This document shows positions 44,151 through 56,121 of a stretch of DNA of 64,000 bases, one piece after another (position 1 is the first letter of the stretch; every line of letters starts with the position of its first letter). The notes below the pieces were generated by a model, which saw only the letters and a list, made by a program, of their open reading frames with translations, ran no database searches and was not told the DNA's origin. The position numbers and the translations under genes are program-made. The DNA lies in the NCBI GenBank assembly GCA_032622095.1, contig CP136067.1, positions 197,432,052-197,496,051 of the forward strand, written 5' to 3'. The stretch is from Siphonodentalium dalli. Lineage: Eukaryota > Mollusca > Scaphopoda > Gadilida > Siphonodentaliidae.

Positions 44151-45605
44151 TAGTTATAAGTAATCCGTCTGTCCACTTTTGGTTCTTCGATTCTCAAAGA
44201 ACCAAAACAGCAGTAATTATTGGTAATTTTGGTTCTTAATCTACAACTGTGTTTGAGGCACGAAGAACCCAACTACTGGTTCCTCAGCTTGATTCCCGGG
44301 CCTATTTTTAACGGTGTATACATATCCCGATTGCTCTCCAATGGTCTCCATGTGGACGGTGAGAGAAGCTGTTCATATGTGGTATACACATGGATGCTGG
44401 GGAATAATTTATCTACTTCAGCTATACTATATTATTGTTCCCGACGTAACGAATGTCTCTCCAACAATCATTGCATGGACACGATCATGCATTCGTGCGT
44501 GTGTATAAACCCGTGATGGCATAATGCATATATGTGGTTCTATATGTGTTCTTGTATATATGCATGTTTTGTGTCTGTTTGCTGACCCATGCACGTGTGT
44601 GTTGTACTTGTATATAATTGTTTGTGCATTTTGGCGTTGTGTTCATTTCTTGTACTATATATAATATGTGTTTGTTGACTGGAGGTTACGGTGTAGTAAT
44701 TACTTCCAATAGGCCTCAGGGTGTCTCACATAATGCCTGCAGTCCTGACTATCCACGAATTGTCATAAATGAGTACATGATCACCAGAATTGGCATCTGC
44801 GCAAAGTTTCTGCACGAAAAAGACCATATCGTTGGGCATGGAATGTGCCTTTAAATTTTGGATTTATAATCTAGAGCCAGAATTGCATGAAAAAAATATT
44901 ATATTGTTTACCTCAAACCAAACAAATTCAATATAGAAACAACTAACCGGAGCCCATGCAGAATTGTTTTAATTCTCTCCTGCATCTTGGTCCAAAATCC
45001 GATGGGGGGGGGGGGGGGGTGCACTACCAATCGAATTACTTCTCTGTAACCTGGAAGGAGCCCTATTTATTGAGGGAAACGTTTAGATAATAAGTATGTT
45101 GAACTAATTTTATGAACATTTCCTATGAAAAAACTACTCAGCAATGATGCTTATATAGAGAGGGTTAAATAAAGTGAAAATATATATGTAATTAGACGTG
45201 TGTTTTCTCGTTGCGCATATCGTGAGGTAGATCGTCTGCAAACATTATTAAGGCGTCGGGTTGACATCTTAAATCAACGATGAATAGGATTTGTTTGAGC
45301 AATACATCGTATTACCTTGGTGTCTTCACGTAGGGACACAACTGTTTACGCTTATTTGATATCGTTAGACGACAAAATCAACAGAACTGTCCCAGATAAA
45401 GCATAACAAAGACAAGAAGAGCCCCAGAACAGTGGACTGGAGACTTGACCTGCAACTTACATTCACAATATACGCCATACACCACCTATACTCAAATTCT
45501 GTTACAGAAACACCGACCTTTATTATAAACAGTTGGTAGCTCAAATATTGCACAGAGGTGTGTTTCAATGTATTTTATCAACAAACTGTATGTGTTCCTT
45601 AATAA
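44151..45605. other. No gene firm; small hairpin and poly-G tract
   Basis: TTTTGGTTCTT and AAGAACCAAAA form a hairpin at about 44176-44209, with TTTTGGTTCTT again at 44227. A Cys-containing frame at 44220-44516 and another at 44618-44854 are not recognisable. A G tract of about 17 lies at 45004-45019. Confidence 0.45.
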
Positions 45606-45796
45606 TGTACTTCACTGTCCCAACTCGAACTTTCACGATTTAAATTAATTTGTGAGCTAGTTTGCTTGGCGTCGCTTACAATTTGTGGAATTTCTCCTGA
45701 TAAATTAATTCATTGTTTATTGCGATATCGGCTCTCGACTACCACGGAAAAGCATGTAATTTGGAATTGGGACATTCACCAACAGTGAAGTACATT
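45606..45796. mobile_element. ~190-bp TIR MITE
   Basis: ATAATGTACTTCACTG at the left and CAGTGAAGTACATTAT at the right are perfect inverted ends, with further pairing of CCCAACTCGAA to TTGGAATTGGG. A diverged relative is at 6060-6230. No coding capacity. Confidence 0.82.
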
Positions 45797-46050
45797 ATTA
45801 CGGATAATAACAGATAATAACTAAGAAATATATTCCCCGCGTTATTTTTTCGACTTTATAAAGTTCCCTGGCAAAAATTTGCAAGGTTTTGTACATGTGG
45901 AATATGATCTCTGCGGGCGTTAGCCAGAGTAGAGATTCATGGCATGATCTACCCCGTTTGATGTGGGTAATATCCGCGACGGTTGGTGTTGTAGTCCGGG
46001 TGGTACTATAGGGCGGCCGTATAATGTCGGAAACAAACCTGCGGCTACGG
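45797..46050. other. Continuation of the 6.1-kb-type dispersed repeat
   Basis: TTTATAAAGTTCCCTG and GCGTTAGCCAGAG match sequence at 6.3-6.75 kb. No gene. Confidence 0.5.
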
Positions 46051-46245
46051 CGTAGCTCATGGTATGGTATGTACATGTAAACTGATGCGTACGTAGCTCA
46101 TGGTATGTTATGTACATGTAAACTGATGTGTACGTAGCTCATGGTATGGTATGTACATGTAAACTGATGCGTACGTAGTTCATGGTATGTTATGTACATG
46201 TAAACTGATGTGTACGTAGCTCGTGGTATGTACATGTAAACTGAT
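46051..46245. repeat. Minisatellite, 41-bp unit x ~4.7
   Basis: CGTAGCTCATGGTATGGTAT, then GTACATGTAAACTGATGCGTA, recurring at 46051, 46092, 46133, 46174 and 46215, the last with an internal loss. Confidence 0.93.
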
Positions 46246-46568
46246 GCGCATATTACACAACGAACGGCCAGATACTACTGTATACGCCACGTTTTGTCTT
46301 ATGTAGCGAATGCACTATACATTCACCAGATGTTTTTCACAGTTATTAGAAGACAACATAGAAAATAGAGAAGAGAATAATCGACATTGACAGCTTTGAT
46401 GATTTGGCTGCATTCGTAAGGGATTTTCTGCACTAAAAGCGACTACATGGCTTATCTGGTTAAACGTAATTATGGTATGGTAACAGCAATTATTCTTATT
46501 TTATACACAACACTTAAAACAGGTGGCAAAGTCATAAATTGGGCGAGGTTCCGTCATTATTGGTTCAC
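46246..46568. other. No feature recognised
   Basis: AT-rich spacer. Confidence 0.4.
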
Positions 46569-46922
46569 TTAAAGGTACTCAATCCGATCAGACCCTCATA
46601 AATTTCTATTTCTTTGGCTTCGGGGTTAAAACGTATTTGATTCGAGTCGAGGAACCTACCCATCAACGCTCAGAGTGATCAGATATAAATATTTGAAGTT
46701 TTGTTATTTCTATTGTTTGTGGCCCAGAAACAAGCCGTCAAAATGATGGTCTTGGTCACTTTTGCGTTATTACTACCACTTAATTTTAGAGTTACCCATC
46801 TTCGTCCGTTTGAATAAGTGTTTCTGGGGCCATTGTTAGTACACATCTCGAGAAATAACAAACTTCAAAAATCAATATCTGATCACTCTGAGCTTTGATG
46901 GGTGGGTTCCTCGACTCGACTC
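46569..46922. mobile_element. AGGTACTC-type TTAA element, copy F (foldback, truncated)
   Basis: TTAA at 46569-46572 then AGGTACTCAATCCGATCAGA. As in copy E, the second half is an inverted copy of the first (ACTTCAAAAATCAATATCTG, GGTGGGTTCCTCGACTCGA). The right terminus is lost. A direct repeat (AAAACACTTCTTCAAATAT x 2) follows at 46926-46990. Confidence 0.83.
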
Positions 46923-46990
46923 TTTAAAAACACTTCTTCAAATATTTCCGTTATTTCGTCAAAAACACTTCTTCAAATATCTCCGTTATT

Positions 46991-47962
46991 TAGTTAATTC
47001 AAATTAAATTAAATGATTAGCGTTAATGGTTCTTTCTAAATGGACAATCGACCACGCGTGCCACGCGTGGTCGGATTGACCATTAATTAATGAAAATTTA
47101 GGTACGGATTGTCGATTTATAAATGGCCAATCCTTAAAGAATTGCCTGCAAAATGCTGTATAACAACACGAATTTGGAACAGAATATTTGGAGCTCAGAT
47201 GGTATCCACTGCAATATAGAAAACATGTACATGTACGATGTGTCATCGTCTGTTAAAGATACGGGCGGCGTTGGCGGTGGGTATGCTGTTAAAGTATTCA
47301 CCTCCGTCAAAACCCGCCATAAACAGAAAGAATAGTAAAATATAGACAGACCTTGATCTTATACCAATCAGAAATATGGCATAAACACTATGTTATTGTC
47401 AAATGTTTTTCCTTTGTTATGTAAACAAAAGAAAAAACGTTACATAACCTGACTTTTGTTTAGATCCGGATGGTAAACATAAAGAGCGTTATTTGTTACT
47501 GTTTTCCTGATATGGAAATAATAAAGAGCGTTTACATCATTTTTGTGTGATTAACCAATAGAATTGCGCTGTGTTATGTAATCAGAAGCACAACTTCTGT
47601 AACATGAGCAGGCTATTGTTTACGTACACCGTCGTACGTCTTGACGACAATATACTATTTACGCGCTGATTATGTTTGGCATATGAACAAAACTATACAT
47701 ATATTAATATTCCTTCTGTTGATGGCAATTGAACAAATGTGAATATTTATGCATAGAACGCCACCCATGCCTTTAAATGGCGATCTAAGTGTCTTTGAGT
47801 GCGTTTCACTGGCGAATGTGTATCCATTGATGCGTTTTAAATAATTTGTGTTTTGTGATGCCCATAATTAATGAGCAGGGTATTAACAACTCAGAAGATA
47901 TGTGGGAGAATGGATAATTAATTTTACAGGTATATTGTTTAATTTTTCAGTTCAGGGTTAGT
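46991..47962. other. No feature recognised
   Basis: CACGCGTGCCACGCGTG at about 47053 is a short palindromic word. TAAAGAGCGTT words at 47.48-47.53 kb recall the repeat at 7974-8125. No gene. Confidence 0.4.
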
Positions 47963-48235
47963 GTGATGTATATATGTATATGTATATATGTATATGTATA
48001 TATATATGTGTATATGTATGTATATATATGTATATATGTATATAAATATGTATATATGTATATATGTATATGTATATATGTATATGTATATGGCTATATG
48101 TATATATGTATATGTATATATGTATATGTATATGGCTATATGTATATGTATATATGTATATATGTATATGTATATATGTATATGTATATAGCTATATATG
48201 TATATGTATAAGTATATATGTATATGGCTATACAT
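47963..48235. repeat. (TATATG)n-type microsatellite
   Basis: About 270 bases of TATATGTATATGTATATATG variants with occasional GGCTATATG. All open frames here are by-products. Confidence 0.95.
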
Positions 48236-49186
48236 CTCATTATACAGCAAACCCGAGTTCGCCTGGAGTGGACCTAAATTGTGCTCTCTTCGCGTCCATC
48301 ACAACTAGTGAAAGATTAACTCTGGTTATGGCAGGGTGGTGGGTATAAGAAGCACAATCAGGCGATCTCGTGGGTTTCCTGCATGTATATAAATTGTAAT
48401 AAAGAATCATATGTCCATATTTTGGAGTGAACCCACGAGTTCAGTGGGATAGATGTCATTGACATCAGAATGACTTAAAGATGTTCTAATAATTAGCAAT
48501 ACAGAGCATTTATTGTCAACTTAAAAGATTGAGAGTGCCATGCAATATGTGATGTTTATCTCATTTGACTAATAATGAATTTAAATGACCTGAAGGGGCA
48601 TTAATAATTCACCCATTCTTTAGACTTTACCCGAGTAACATCGGATACCATAGCTATAGTAACTACATAACTACAAGACACCCTGTCCGAGATGACACCA
48701 TATCATTTCATAATTTCATATGTTTATTGCTATGGAGAATCACTGGCTCGAGATCGAGTGCGAAAAGAAAATACTGGGTGACATTTGGAGATCCTTGGCG
48801 ATTTAAAACAAGACAGTCAATGACTGTGGGGTCGCTCACCAGACTGCAAAGACTGATAAGACTGGGACTCTGGAGACCAAAACAGTCAGCACTTTTCATA
48901 ATCACTTTAAAAGAAGTAGATTTAAACAGGATATGTGGCTAGAGAGAATGTAAGTATGTAGATTGGTGAAAATCCACCTTGAAATTGCCAACTGTACACT
49001 ACTGATCACCCCCCATTTAAAAACAAATCTGAATTGCAGTCAAGGAAGAACATTCCATTCTATATAAGCCAAATAGTTCTTGCAAAACATATTTTAAGAA
49101 TTACTATGCAGTGAAATAGTTAAGTCTCTGGCTCTGCCCTTATTTGACTTTGTGATCCCATTTTCACAAATCTGATAAGGATAAGA
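48236..49186. other. No firm gene
   Basis: Open frames around 48.71-48.94 kb exist on both strands (plus: SRSSAKRKYWVTFGDPWRF). I do not recognise either. Might be part of a decayed mobile-element protein. Confidence 0.4.
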
Positions 49187-49514
49187 TTTAAGTTCCCCAG
49201 TTGAAGTTGGTGATATTCACCCATTGGGCACCTCATTTATGAATTTTATCTTCTGCAAGTTAGGGGATATAGAAACTTCCTAGAAGGGAAATTTAACTAA
49301 CAACAATGTAAATTTGATACTGTAGATACTTCCCAGAAGATGAGGCCTAAGCAGAATGAGGTCTCCAGAAGGTGAATTTGGTTATGCTAGCCCGCTGTGT
49401 GGGATAGCATCACAAAAAGCGTGTATGTTCCTACATTGTGCATGCCTGGCCTCAAGCAACACAATGTATTATACAATCAAGCCTTGAAATAGTGTGAAAG
49501 TGTGTCTGTCATTT

Positions 49515-49607
49515 GCAGAATGAGGTCCCCAGAGGGTGAATTTAGTGATGCTGTCCCGCACAGCGGGCTAGCATCACTAAATTCACCCTCTGGGGACCTC
49601 ATTCTGC
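49515..49607. mobile_element. 93-bp perfect hairpin, copy 2
   Basis: The first 38 bases, beginning GCAGAATGAGGTCCCCAGAG, are the exact reverse complement of the last 38. The 17-base loop GTCCCGCACAGCGGGCT can itself pair CCCGC with GCGGG. A transcript would form an almost uninterrupted 43-bp duplex. Confidence 0.93.
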
Positions 49608-49807
49608 TAGGGCCCCCAACTGCTATGGCAGACCTAGGATAAGATTGAAGTTCCCCAGTTGAAGTTGGTGATGTTCACCCATTGGGCACCTCAATTAGGA
49701 ATTTATCTTCTGCAAATTAGGGGATATAGAAACTTCCTAGAAGGGAAATGTAACTAACAACAATGTTAATTTGATACTATAGATACTTCCCAGAAGATGA
49801 GGCCTAA

Positions 49808-49900
49808 GCAGAATGAGGTCTCCAGAGGGTGAATTTGGTGATGCTAGGCCGCTGTGTGGGATAGCATCACTAAATTCACCCTCTGGGGACCTCATTCTGC
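49808..49900. mobile_element. 93-bp hairpin, copy 3
   Basis: Same hairpin with a few mismatches (GTCTCCAGAGG against CCTCTGGGGAC; loop AGGCCGCTGTGTGGGAT). ATTTGC-type sequence flanks the outer ends of this and copy 2. Confidence 0.88.
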
Positions 49901-50387
49901 AAATTACATTAGTCCTGATATGAACAATACATGAGAGATTGGGAATTAATGACATCTAGCAAATCTGCAGGAATGTTTATAAACATATCAAGATTGACAT
50001 GATTGTGTCGGCATACCCAGCATATATACAGTTACAGCCAAAGTAAATGCTTCTTATAAATGATTCTGTCAAGAATTTGAGTAAATTTTATTTTTGAGAC
50101 CAGGCCAGGGTGGCAGAAGCAGTGCACTTGAATGAAGGGCCAGGGGCCACAACCTACAGAAATGTAATGGCATTAGTTTTTCAATTATCAAAAAATGTTA
50201 AACAATATATATATATATTAAATTGACCATGGAGTTAAATACACATTTTTTTTCTTTTTTTTAAAATATTCTAATAAAAAAAAACAATTCCACAGTTTTT
50301 TTAAATATTCTTTTATTTTTTAATATATCATTTCTTTTCTATTCTTTTCTTTTTTGGTTAAAGAGTTTAATCTGAATTTTTTCTGAG
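49901..50387. other. No feature recognised
   Basis: AT-rich with T and A homopolymer runs. Confidence 0.4.
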
Positions 50388-50960
50388 TTATGTCCCTGGC
50401 CCCACCCACATTTGACCCAGTGACCTCATTTGAACAAATCTGAACCCCAGTCAACCAATGATCCTTCATACCAAATATGAACCCATTTGGCCTGATGGTA
50501 TTCGAGAAGAAGATGTTTAAAAGAATTACTATGTAGGGAAAGAGTTATGGCCCTGGTTTCTCAACTAATCAACCTGGTGACCTCATTTGAACAAATCTGG
50601 ATGTGAGTCACCTAGGGAACATCCACACCAAATATGAACCCATTAGGCCTTATGGTTCTGGAAAAGAAGTCGTTAAAAGAATTACTATGAAGGAATAGAG
50701 TTGTGGCCCTGCTTTCGCAACTATTTGACCCAGTGACCTCATTTGAACAAATCTGAATGAGAGTCACCTAGGGAACATCCACACCAAATATGAACCAATT
50801 CGGTCCAATGGAACTTTAGAAGAAGATGTTCAAAGAATTGTTGACGGACGGATGGACGGATGGACGGATGGACGGAAGGACGGATGGACGGACGGATGGA
50901 CGGACGACGGACGAGGAGTGATGACTATAGCTCCACCGGAGACTTCGTCTCAGGTGAGCT
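50388..50960. repeat. Dispersed repeat, ~155-bp tandem x 3 with GGAC tail
   Basis: GAGTTATGTCCCTGGCC-type starts occur near 50388, 50541 and 50699; each unit has GTGACCTCATTTGAACAAAT and ACCAAATATGAACC. It is followed by (GGAC/GGAT)n at 50845-50912 and the end GGAGTGATGACTATAGCTCC, then CAGGTGAGCTAAAAA. I associate this 3' end with a repeat widespread in mollusc genomes; its class is not assigned. Confidence 0.8.
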
Positions 50961-51201
50961 AAAAACGAACTGTAATTCTATACACAGTAAACATAAATTC
51001 TCATTTATCACGCTCAGTTGGGGGGGGGGGGGGGAGACACGTATGCTATTGTTTTATGTTAGCCTCTTTAGGGACCCACCAACCCAGCTTTCTACTATTT
51101 TATAAGTTTGTTTACTACATGTTTTATTTTTCTTCAAATTGTTTCACTCATTACTTTTAGATACAAACTCCTCCATTTTCGAAGATATTTACATAAATAT
51201 T
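50961..51201. other. Spacer with poly-G tract
   Basis: A G run of about 14 at 51019-51033; no gene. Confidence 0.5.
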
Positions 51202-51635
51202 TTAAAGGTACTCAATCCGATCAGACGCTCCTAAATTACTATTTCTTTAGCTTCGGTGGTAACAAATATTTGATTCGAGTTGAGGGACCCACCCATCAAA
51301 GCTCAGAGTGATCAGATATCGATTTTTGAAGTTTGTTATTTCTCGAGATGTGTAATAATATGTGGCTCAGAAACACGTGGTCAAACGGACAAAATTGCGG
51401 ATGAAGATGGATAACTCTAAAATCAAGTGGTAATACGGTCAAATTTCGTGATACTTTAGTGATAATACAAATGTTGATAACAAGTTTTGGGAAATTTTAT
51501 ACCATAGTTGACAGTGGTTACCATCATTTTGTTGCAATAAATCGATTCTGATAACTAAAGCGTATTTTGAAGAAATGATGTTGTTGTTGTATCTTGATGG
51601 TATGGGGACCGTCTGATCGGATTGAGTACCTTTAA
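51202..51635 (+). mobile_element. AGGTACTC-type TTAA element, copy G (complete)
   Basis: TTAA at 51202-51205 and 51632-51635, AGGTACTCAATCCGATCAGA at the left and GATCGGATTGAGTACCT at the right. Interior as in copy C. Among the best-preserved copies. Confidence 0.92.
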
Positions 51636-52009
51636 GCTAAATATATATTCATGGTTCTGACACAGTTTAGATTAAATAACAAAAAGCGAAACGCTACATT
51701 GAACGGAAATCTTCCATGTAGGTATACACTGTGTATTTTGATTTCCCAACTGGCAAAACTACGTGTTCATAATTCAGAGCTTCAAATGATCAAATACCAA
51801 TTTGATATGTTATGATAACAATATGCCCCTGGTGAGCGATGGCTAAAATGATCGAAAAGTAAATTTCGGCGATTGGAGGTAAACATCATAACATGTATAA
51901 CAAGAAAACTAAGATGCATGCATCAGGTCGGCCGTGAACTATCTACCATAGAATTGTTGTAGCTATCGATTATACATTTTGGAACACCTGTCTGTATGTA
52001 TGTGTGTAT
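51636..52009. other. No feature recognised
   Basis: AT-rich spacer. Confidence 0.4.
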
Positions 52010-52620
52010 GCATGAATGCATGTGTGTATGTGTTATAGACTCTAACACTGCTCGACTGATCCGACTCGGATTTGGTATTTAACGTGTCAACTTGACCTCG
52101 CTCATAGGCATGTTTCTGGACCTTGACCGATCCGACTAAAAATTTGTGTGTAGGACTACTTCGATCCCGGGAGCAATATGGACGGGTCCAATTTCACGTG
52201 GGACCATGTTCTCGAACGTGCTGATGTAGGCATGTTTCTGGACTATTTGGACGGGTCAAATCTTGATCCCGACCTGACTTTGACACTCAAAAAGATCAAT
52301 TCAAGGTCAAATTTGGTAAAACGAAGTATTTCAACGAAATATAATACCTACTGTTACTTTTGTCCCATGAGTGTTTCGGGTGGGTCAAATTATGACCCTG
52401 ACCTGATCTTGACATTCAAAATTGTCAATTCAAGGTCAAATCGGGTAAAGCCGGGCGGATTTCGACGGGTACTTTTGTCGTGACTTTTGTCAGGGGAGTG
52501 TTTTGGACGGGTCAAATCGTGACCCGACATGACTTTCACCTTTAAAATGGTCAATTCAAGGTTAAATCGCGCAATTCTCCGAAAATCAGAGGGGAACATC
52601 CCGGACGAAGTAGGGTCCAC
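52010..52620. repeat. Dispersed repeat related to 2.92-3.30 kb
   Basis: GATCCCGGGAGCAATATGGA, CACGTG and CATGTTTCTGGAC are shared with 2923-3300. Further right, GACCTGACTTTGACA / GACCTGATCTTGACATTC / GACATGACTTTCACC mark a second, degenerate tandem unit of about 115-130 bases with TCAATTCAAGGTCAAAT in each. Open frames here derive from the repeat. Confidence 0.75.
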
Positions 52621-52799
52621 CAGCTACTATTATATATTTCTAGATTTAGTTACAAACTAAATACCTGTATATTGTACAAAGAAATGTTTGACAAATATAT
52701 CTGTATCAATATTACCATACGGGTCATTAAAATAGATACGACGAAACAAATTTTGAAGGGTGCATGGTATCAGGTAAATTTTTATATTTCAAATGATGA

Positions 52800-54180
52800 C
52801 AGGAATGCGGAAAGTTGAAGTACCTAGGTAATACTGGCTATCCGAATGAAGAGATATACATGTATATAAAAACCAAAATAGAAGATGACTGCTGGCGACA
52901 ATGTTTTCCAAAAAAATTCAAAGCATTCGATAGCTCCCATCTAGTTGTCAGCCCGAAGATCAATATAAAGTGTGGTGACTATCAGATGAGGGATATGACT
53001 GTACAGTTGCTAAACAATTCAGTCACGCAAAAGAGGATCAAACAGTAAGATACCAAATTTCTGCCTGTGGTAATGTTTTTTAACGAAATTCGGGAAAATT
53101 AGATTACTCTCACCCTGGTTATCCAGAAGATAATTGTGGAATCTGGTGACGATCGGACAAGGGGTGTCGTCTGTAGGATCAACCAAATTATTTAGCCATA
53201 AAAATAGTAAAATTCAAGATCACCGCTGGCAGTGATGTCTTCACAAGGACAGCTTGAGAACAAAACATGGCTCACATCTAGCGGTGACCCAAACTATCCA
53301 CATGAGAAAAAGTTCTCCAATAAAAGCTGGCTGCAGGGTGCGCCAATTGATTCAAATTCGAAATTTAACAGGGTGTACTGCTTGTGGCCATGTTTTCCCC
53401 GCAAATTTGATAGACTGATGGACAAAACCACTGAATCCGTTGAATCAATATACATGTATACATGGATTAATGTATATGCATTGTTATACACAGTACTGGT
53501 ATATAAAGGTACTGAAAATAACAATATTACTAGTATACACAAAATAAACCATATATCATGGCTATGGGTTCAATATCCGAATATGACAGCTGATAACTTG
53601 GTGTGAATTGAAGAGTGGTGGTGTCTCAAGCATATCTAACCCTCCACGTTAGAAACATGCCATTAAATGTCATAAGTATAATCTAGCTTGAGGACAGAAG
53701 TTATCCATAACACCCCCCTTAATTCAACCAGGTCCGAGTCCTCGCGCGATGTATGGTCGATCACATGATGATCTAGGGGGGATTAGAATTGTTGTATAAA
53801 AACAGCACTGCATGTAAATATAAAAAAAAATAGTGCTACATCTTATTACAGATTATTGCCATATATAATCAGTGACTATACAGACAGTCTGACAAAATAA
53901 AGTTTCAGTGACACTCTATCCGAAGAGGGGAATAATTCCATCTGTTACAGTCAATGGAGCAATTATGAATCTGGAAAGGTGAAATTTCTAAGTAATACTA
54001 GATATCGACATGACGCGATAACATATAACGTAAATGCAATATGGCCGCTGGCGACCATTTTTTCCTATAAAATTAAAAAAATATTTGATAGCTCTCATCT
54101 GATAGATCAATATCAAGATAAATATGAAGTTTAGTGATGATCGGATGAGTGAAGTGGACTGTGCTAAACGGTTTAGTAAT
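52800..54180. repeat. Dispersed repeat with degenerate units
   Basis: The block GCTGGCGACAATGTTTTCC, AAAAATTCAAAGCATTCGAT, AGCTCCCATCTAGTTG, GGTGACTATCAGATGAGGG recurs in weakened form near 53.2-53.4 kb and 54.04-54.16 kb (GGCCGCTGGCGACCATTTTT). Open frames within it are not called as genes. Confidence 0.65.
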
Positions 54181-54181
54181 G

Positions 54182-54500
54182 CTTAAAAAGATGTTTACCT
54201 TAATATTTTTATGTTCACTTTATAAACTTCACTGAGTCATCTTTGTCATGTATTGAGTTTGATATCTTTTGTTAACAGTTTATAAATCATGTATGTCTCA
54301 TGTTTGTTATTTTAATTTATGTGTTTATTATCATTAAATAAAGTTGCATTCCTTAAAAAGATTCTTACCTCAATGTTTTTATGTTCACTTTATAAACTCC
54401 ACTGAGTCATCTTTGTCATGTATTGAATTTGATATCTTTTGTTAACAGTTTATAAATTATGTATGTCTCGTGTTCGTTATTATATTATATACACTTTATA
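54182..54500. repeat. Tandem duplication, ~171-bp period
   Basis: TTAAAAAGATGTTTACCT at 54182 and TTAAAAAGATTCTTACCT at 54353 begin two copies sharing TTTATGTTCACTTTATAAAC and GATATCTTTTGTTAACAGTT. The first ends in ATTAAATAAAGTTGC, so this may be the 3' end of a retroposon. Confidence 0.85.
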
Positions 54501-55152
54501 GTGTGTTTCAGAACGAAAACTAAATGAATAAAATCAACAAATTTGTAAATTTAAAAACAATTCAAACGTTGTTGTATTCCATGTCCCAGCCCGGACATAT
54601 ACACCAAATTTCAATAATATTCATTGAGAAACAACGGACCAAACGCCATATAACACCCCGTATGCATCTTTTATTCCGAGTTGGCCTTTTATTCCGAGTT
54701 GGCACGCCCGATTGGGGCGAGTTAGCCATGGGGCGAGTACGCCGATTCCGACACCTTTTCTATTTGCAGCAGGTTAAGTTTACGCGTAATTTAATTTACA
54801 AAGTTCCCCAATTGGTATCGTAAATAGAGCGACCTTATTTGACAGAGAATGCCTCTGTTATTGATTATAAAGTTGCTATACATTAAAAACGACAATTCAC
54901 ATGCTCGTTCAAGCGCAGTAGTCTATTTCCCCCATGTTAAAGGACATCCACAAATACTAAATAACGCTAACTTACTGCCGAATGTTTTACACGACAACTG
55001 TTAACATATTTGGGCTGAATTCATCTGACGCGGTATTATTCCTCAAAATAAACAACAAAACCATCGTTACTTGGAAATGTAGTTTGGGCTAACATTTACA
55101 TAAATCCTCCATATCATTATTCCGACACACACGTCAGATGAAAAACTCACAT
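54501..55152. other. No feature recognised
   Basis: A short direct repeat, TTTTATTCCGAGTTGGC x 2, lies at 54.67-54.70 kb. No gene. Confidence 0.4.
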
Positions 55153-55239
55153 GAAGTAACCGGCCAAATTGGCCGAAATGACGCACCGTAGTATCCTGGT
55201 CCATGTTTCGTTCGACGTAGTATTGGTTGGGGCTCATGC
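55153..55239 (-). CDS. Candidate first coding exon
   Basis: On the minus strand, ATG in the context ACCAGCATGA opens 29 codons (MSPNQYYVERNMDQDTTVRH, then FGQFGRLLH), ending at an excellent donor CAT|GTGAGT. It is too short to classify. It is upstream, in gene sense, of the cyclase exons, but ends in phase 0 whereas exon A needs two bases from the exon before, so it cannot be joined directly to exon A. Confidence 0.3.
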
Positions 55240-55482
55240 TGGTTTACCTCGAAGTCTATTTCCCTTATATTATTCTTCTATAGCGGACATTACGCCAAGA
55301 TCGATGGCGCAATTTTAAAGGCAGTTTTAATTGACGTTGTGTCTTGGTCTAACTGACAAAGCTTGTGATACAATTGTGTTTATAGTACACATCGATATGA
55401 TCATAACAACTGGAAAAACGTTTTTGTGTCAATAATTCAATATTTGTATTGCTTTTATTGAAACTTGTGTTTCCACGTGAAT
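55240..55482. other. No feature recognised
   Basis: Possible upstream region of the candidate exon at 55153-55239; no TATA or other element stands out. Confidence 0.4.
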
Positions 55483-55938
55483 TTAAAGATGCATAACCCG
55501 AATTAACACTCGCAAATTACTGTTTTCCTTGGCTTCGGGGTTAAAAACATATTTGATTCGAGGAACACACCCACCAAAGCTCAGAGTGATCAGCTATCGA
55601 TGTTTGAAATTTATTATTTTTCACCACCGATAATATTAAGTGGCCCAGTAAACATTCTACGAGAAGACTTCCTCTGACCAAATTGCGGATGAAGATGGAT
55701 AACTCTAAAATCAAGTGTATTTTTTTGTATCAGATATTTGACAAACCGGCAAAATTTCGTTGAACAAAATGTTGATAAATAACATATTTTGGCCAATTTT
55801 ATACTACAGTTGACTGTGGTTAGCATTATTTTTGGGCAATTACTTGATTATGATAACTGAAGCGACATTTAAAAAAAAAAAAATTGTTGTTGGAATCTGA
55901 TGATATGGGGACCATCGAATCGGATTGAGTACCTTTAA
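55483..55938 (+). mobile_element. AGGTACTC-type TTAA element, copy H
   Basis: TTAA at 55483-55486 and 55935-55938. The left terminus is mutated (AGATGCATAACCCG), the right one intact (CGGATTGAGTACCT). Interior matches copy C closely. Confidence 0.87.
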
Positions 55939-56121
55939 AGTAACATTAATGGTGTTTAGTCTCACCCGCATGATACACATGAATATATACGTAGTACCCA
56001 GTTGCTAATGATACACACGTAGAAAGTTTAGAAACCCTTCACCTGTTCAATAGCTATATAATAGGGATCTCTCTGATGCTAATACATGCAATATGAAATA
56101 TTCGTCAGGCCCCCGTTGCTG

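Larger units (their letters stand above)
49187..49900. repeat. Duplicated ~460-bp segment carrying hairpins
   Basis: AAGTTCCCCAGTTGAAGTTG, TTCACCCATTGGGCACCTC and GATGAGGCCTAAGCAGAATG occur at 49190-49360 and again at 49645-49820. Each copy ends with a hairpin of the 93-bp family; the first (49351-49417) has lost most of its right arm. Confidence 0.87.

Noticed and set aside
44220-44854. Two cysteine-containing plus-strand frames, considered as CUB-like exons
   Set aside because: No consistent cysteine spacing, no good splice borders and no recognisable motif.
47963-48348. Tyr-Ile/Met-Tyr repeat proteins on both strands
   Set aside because: By-product of the TATATG microsatellite.
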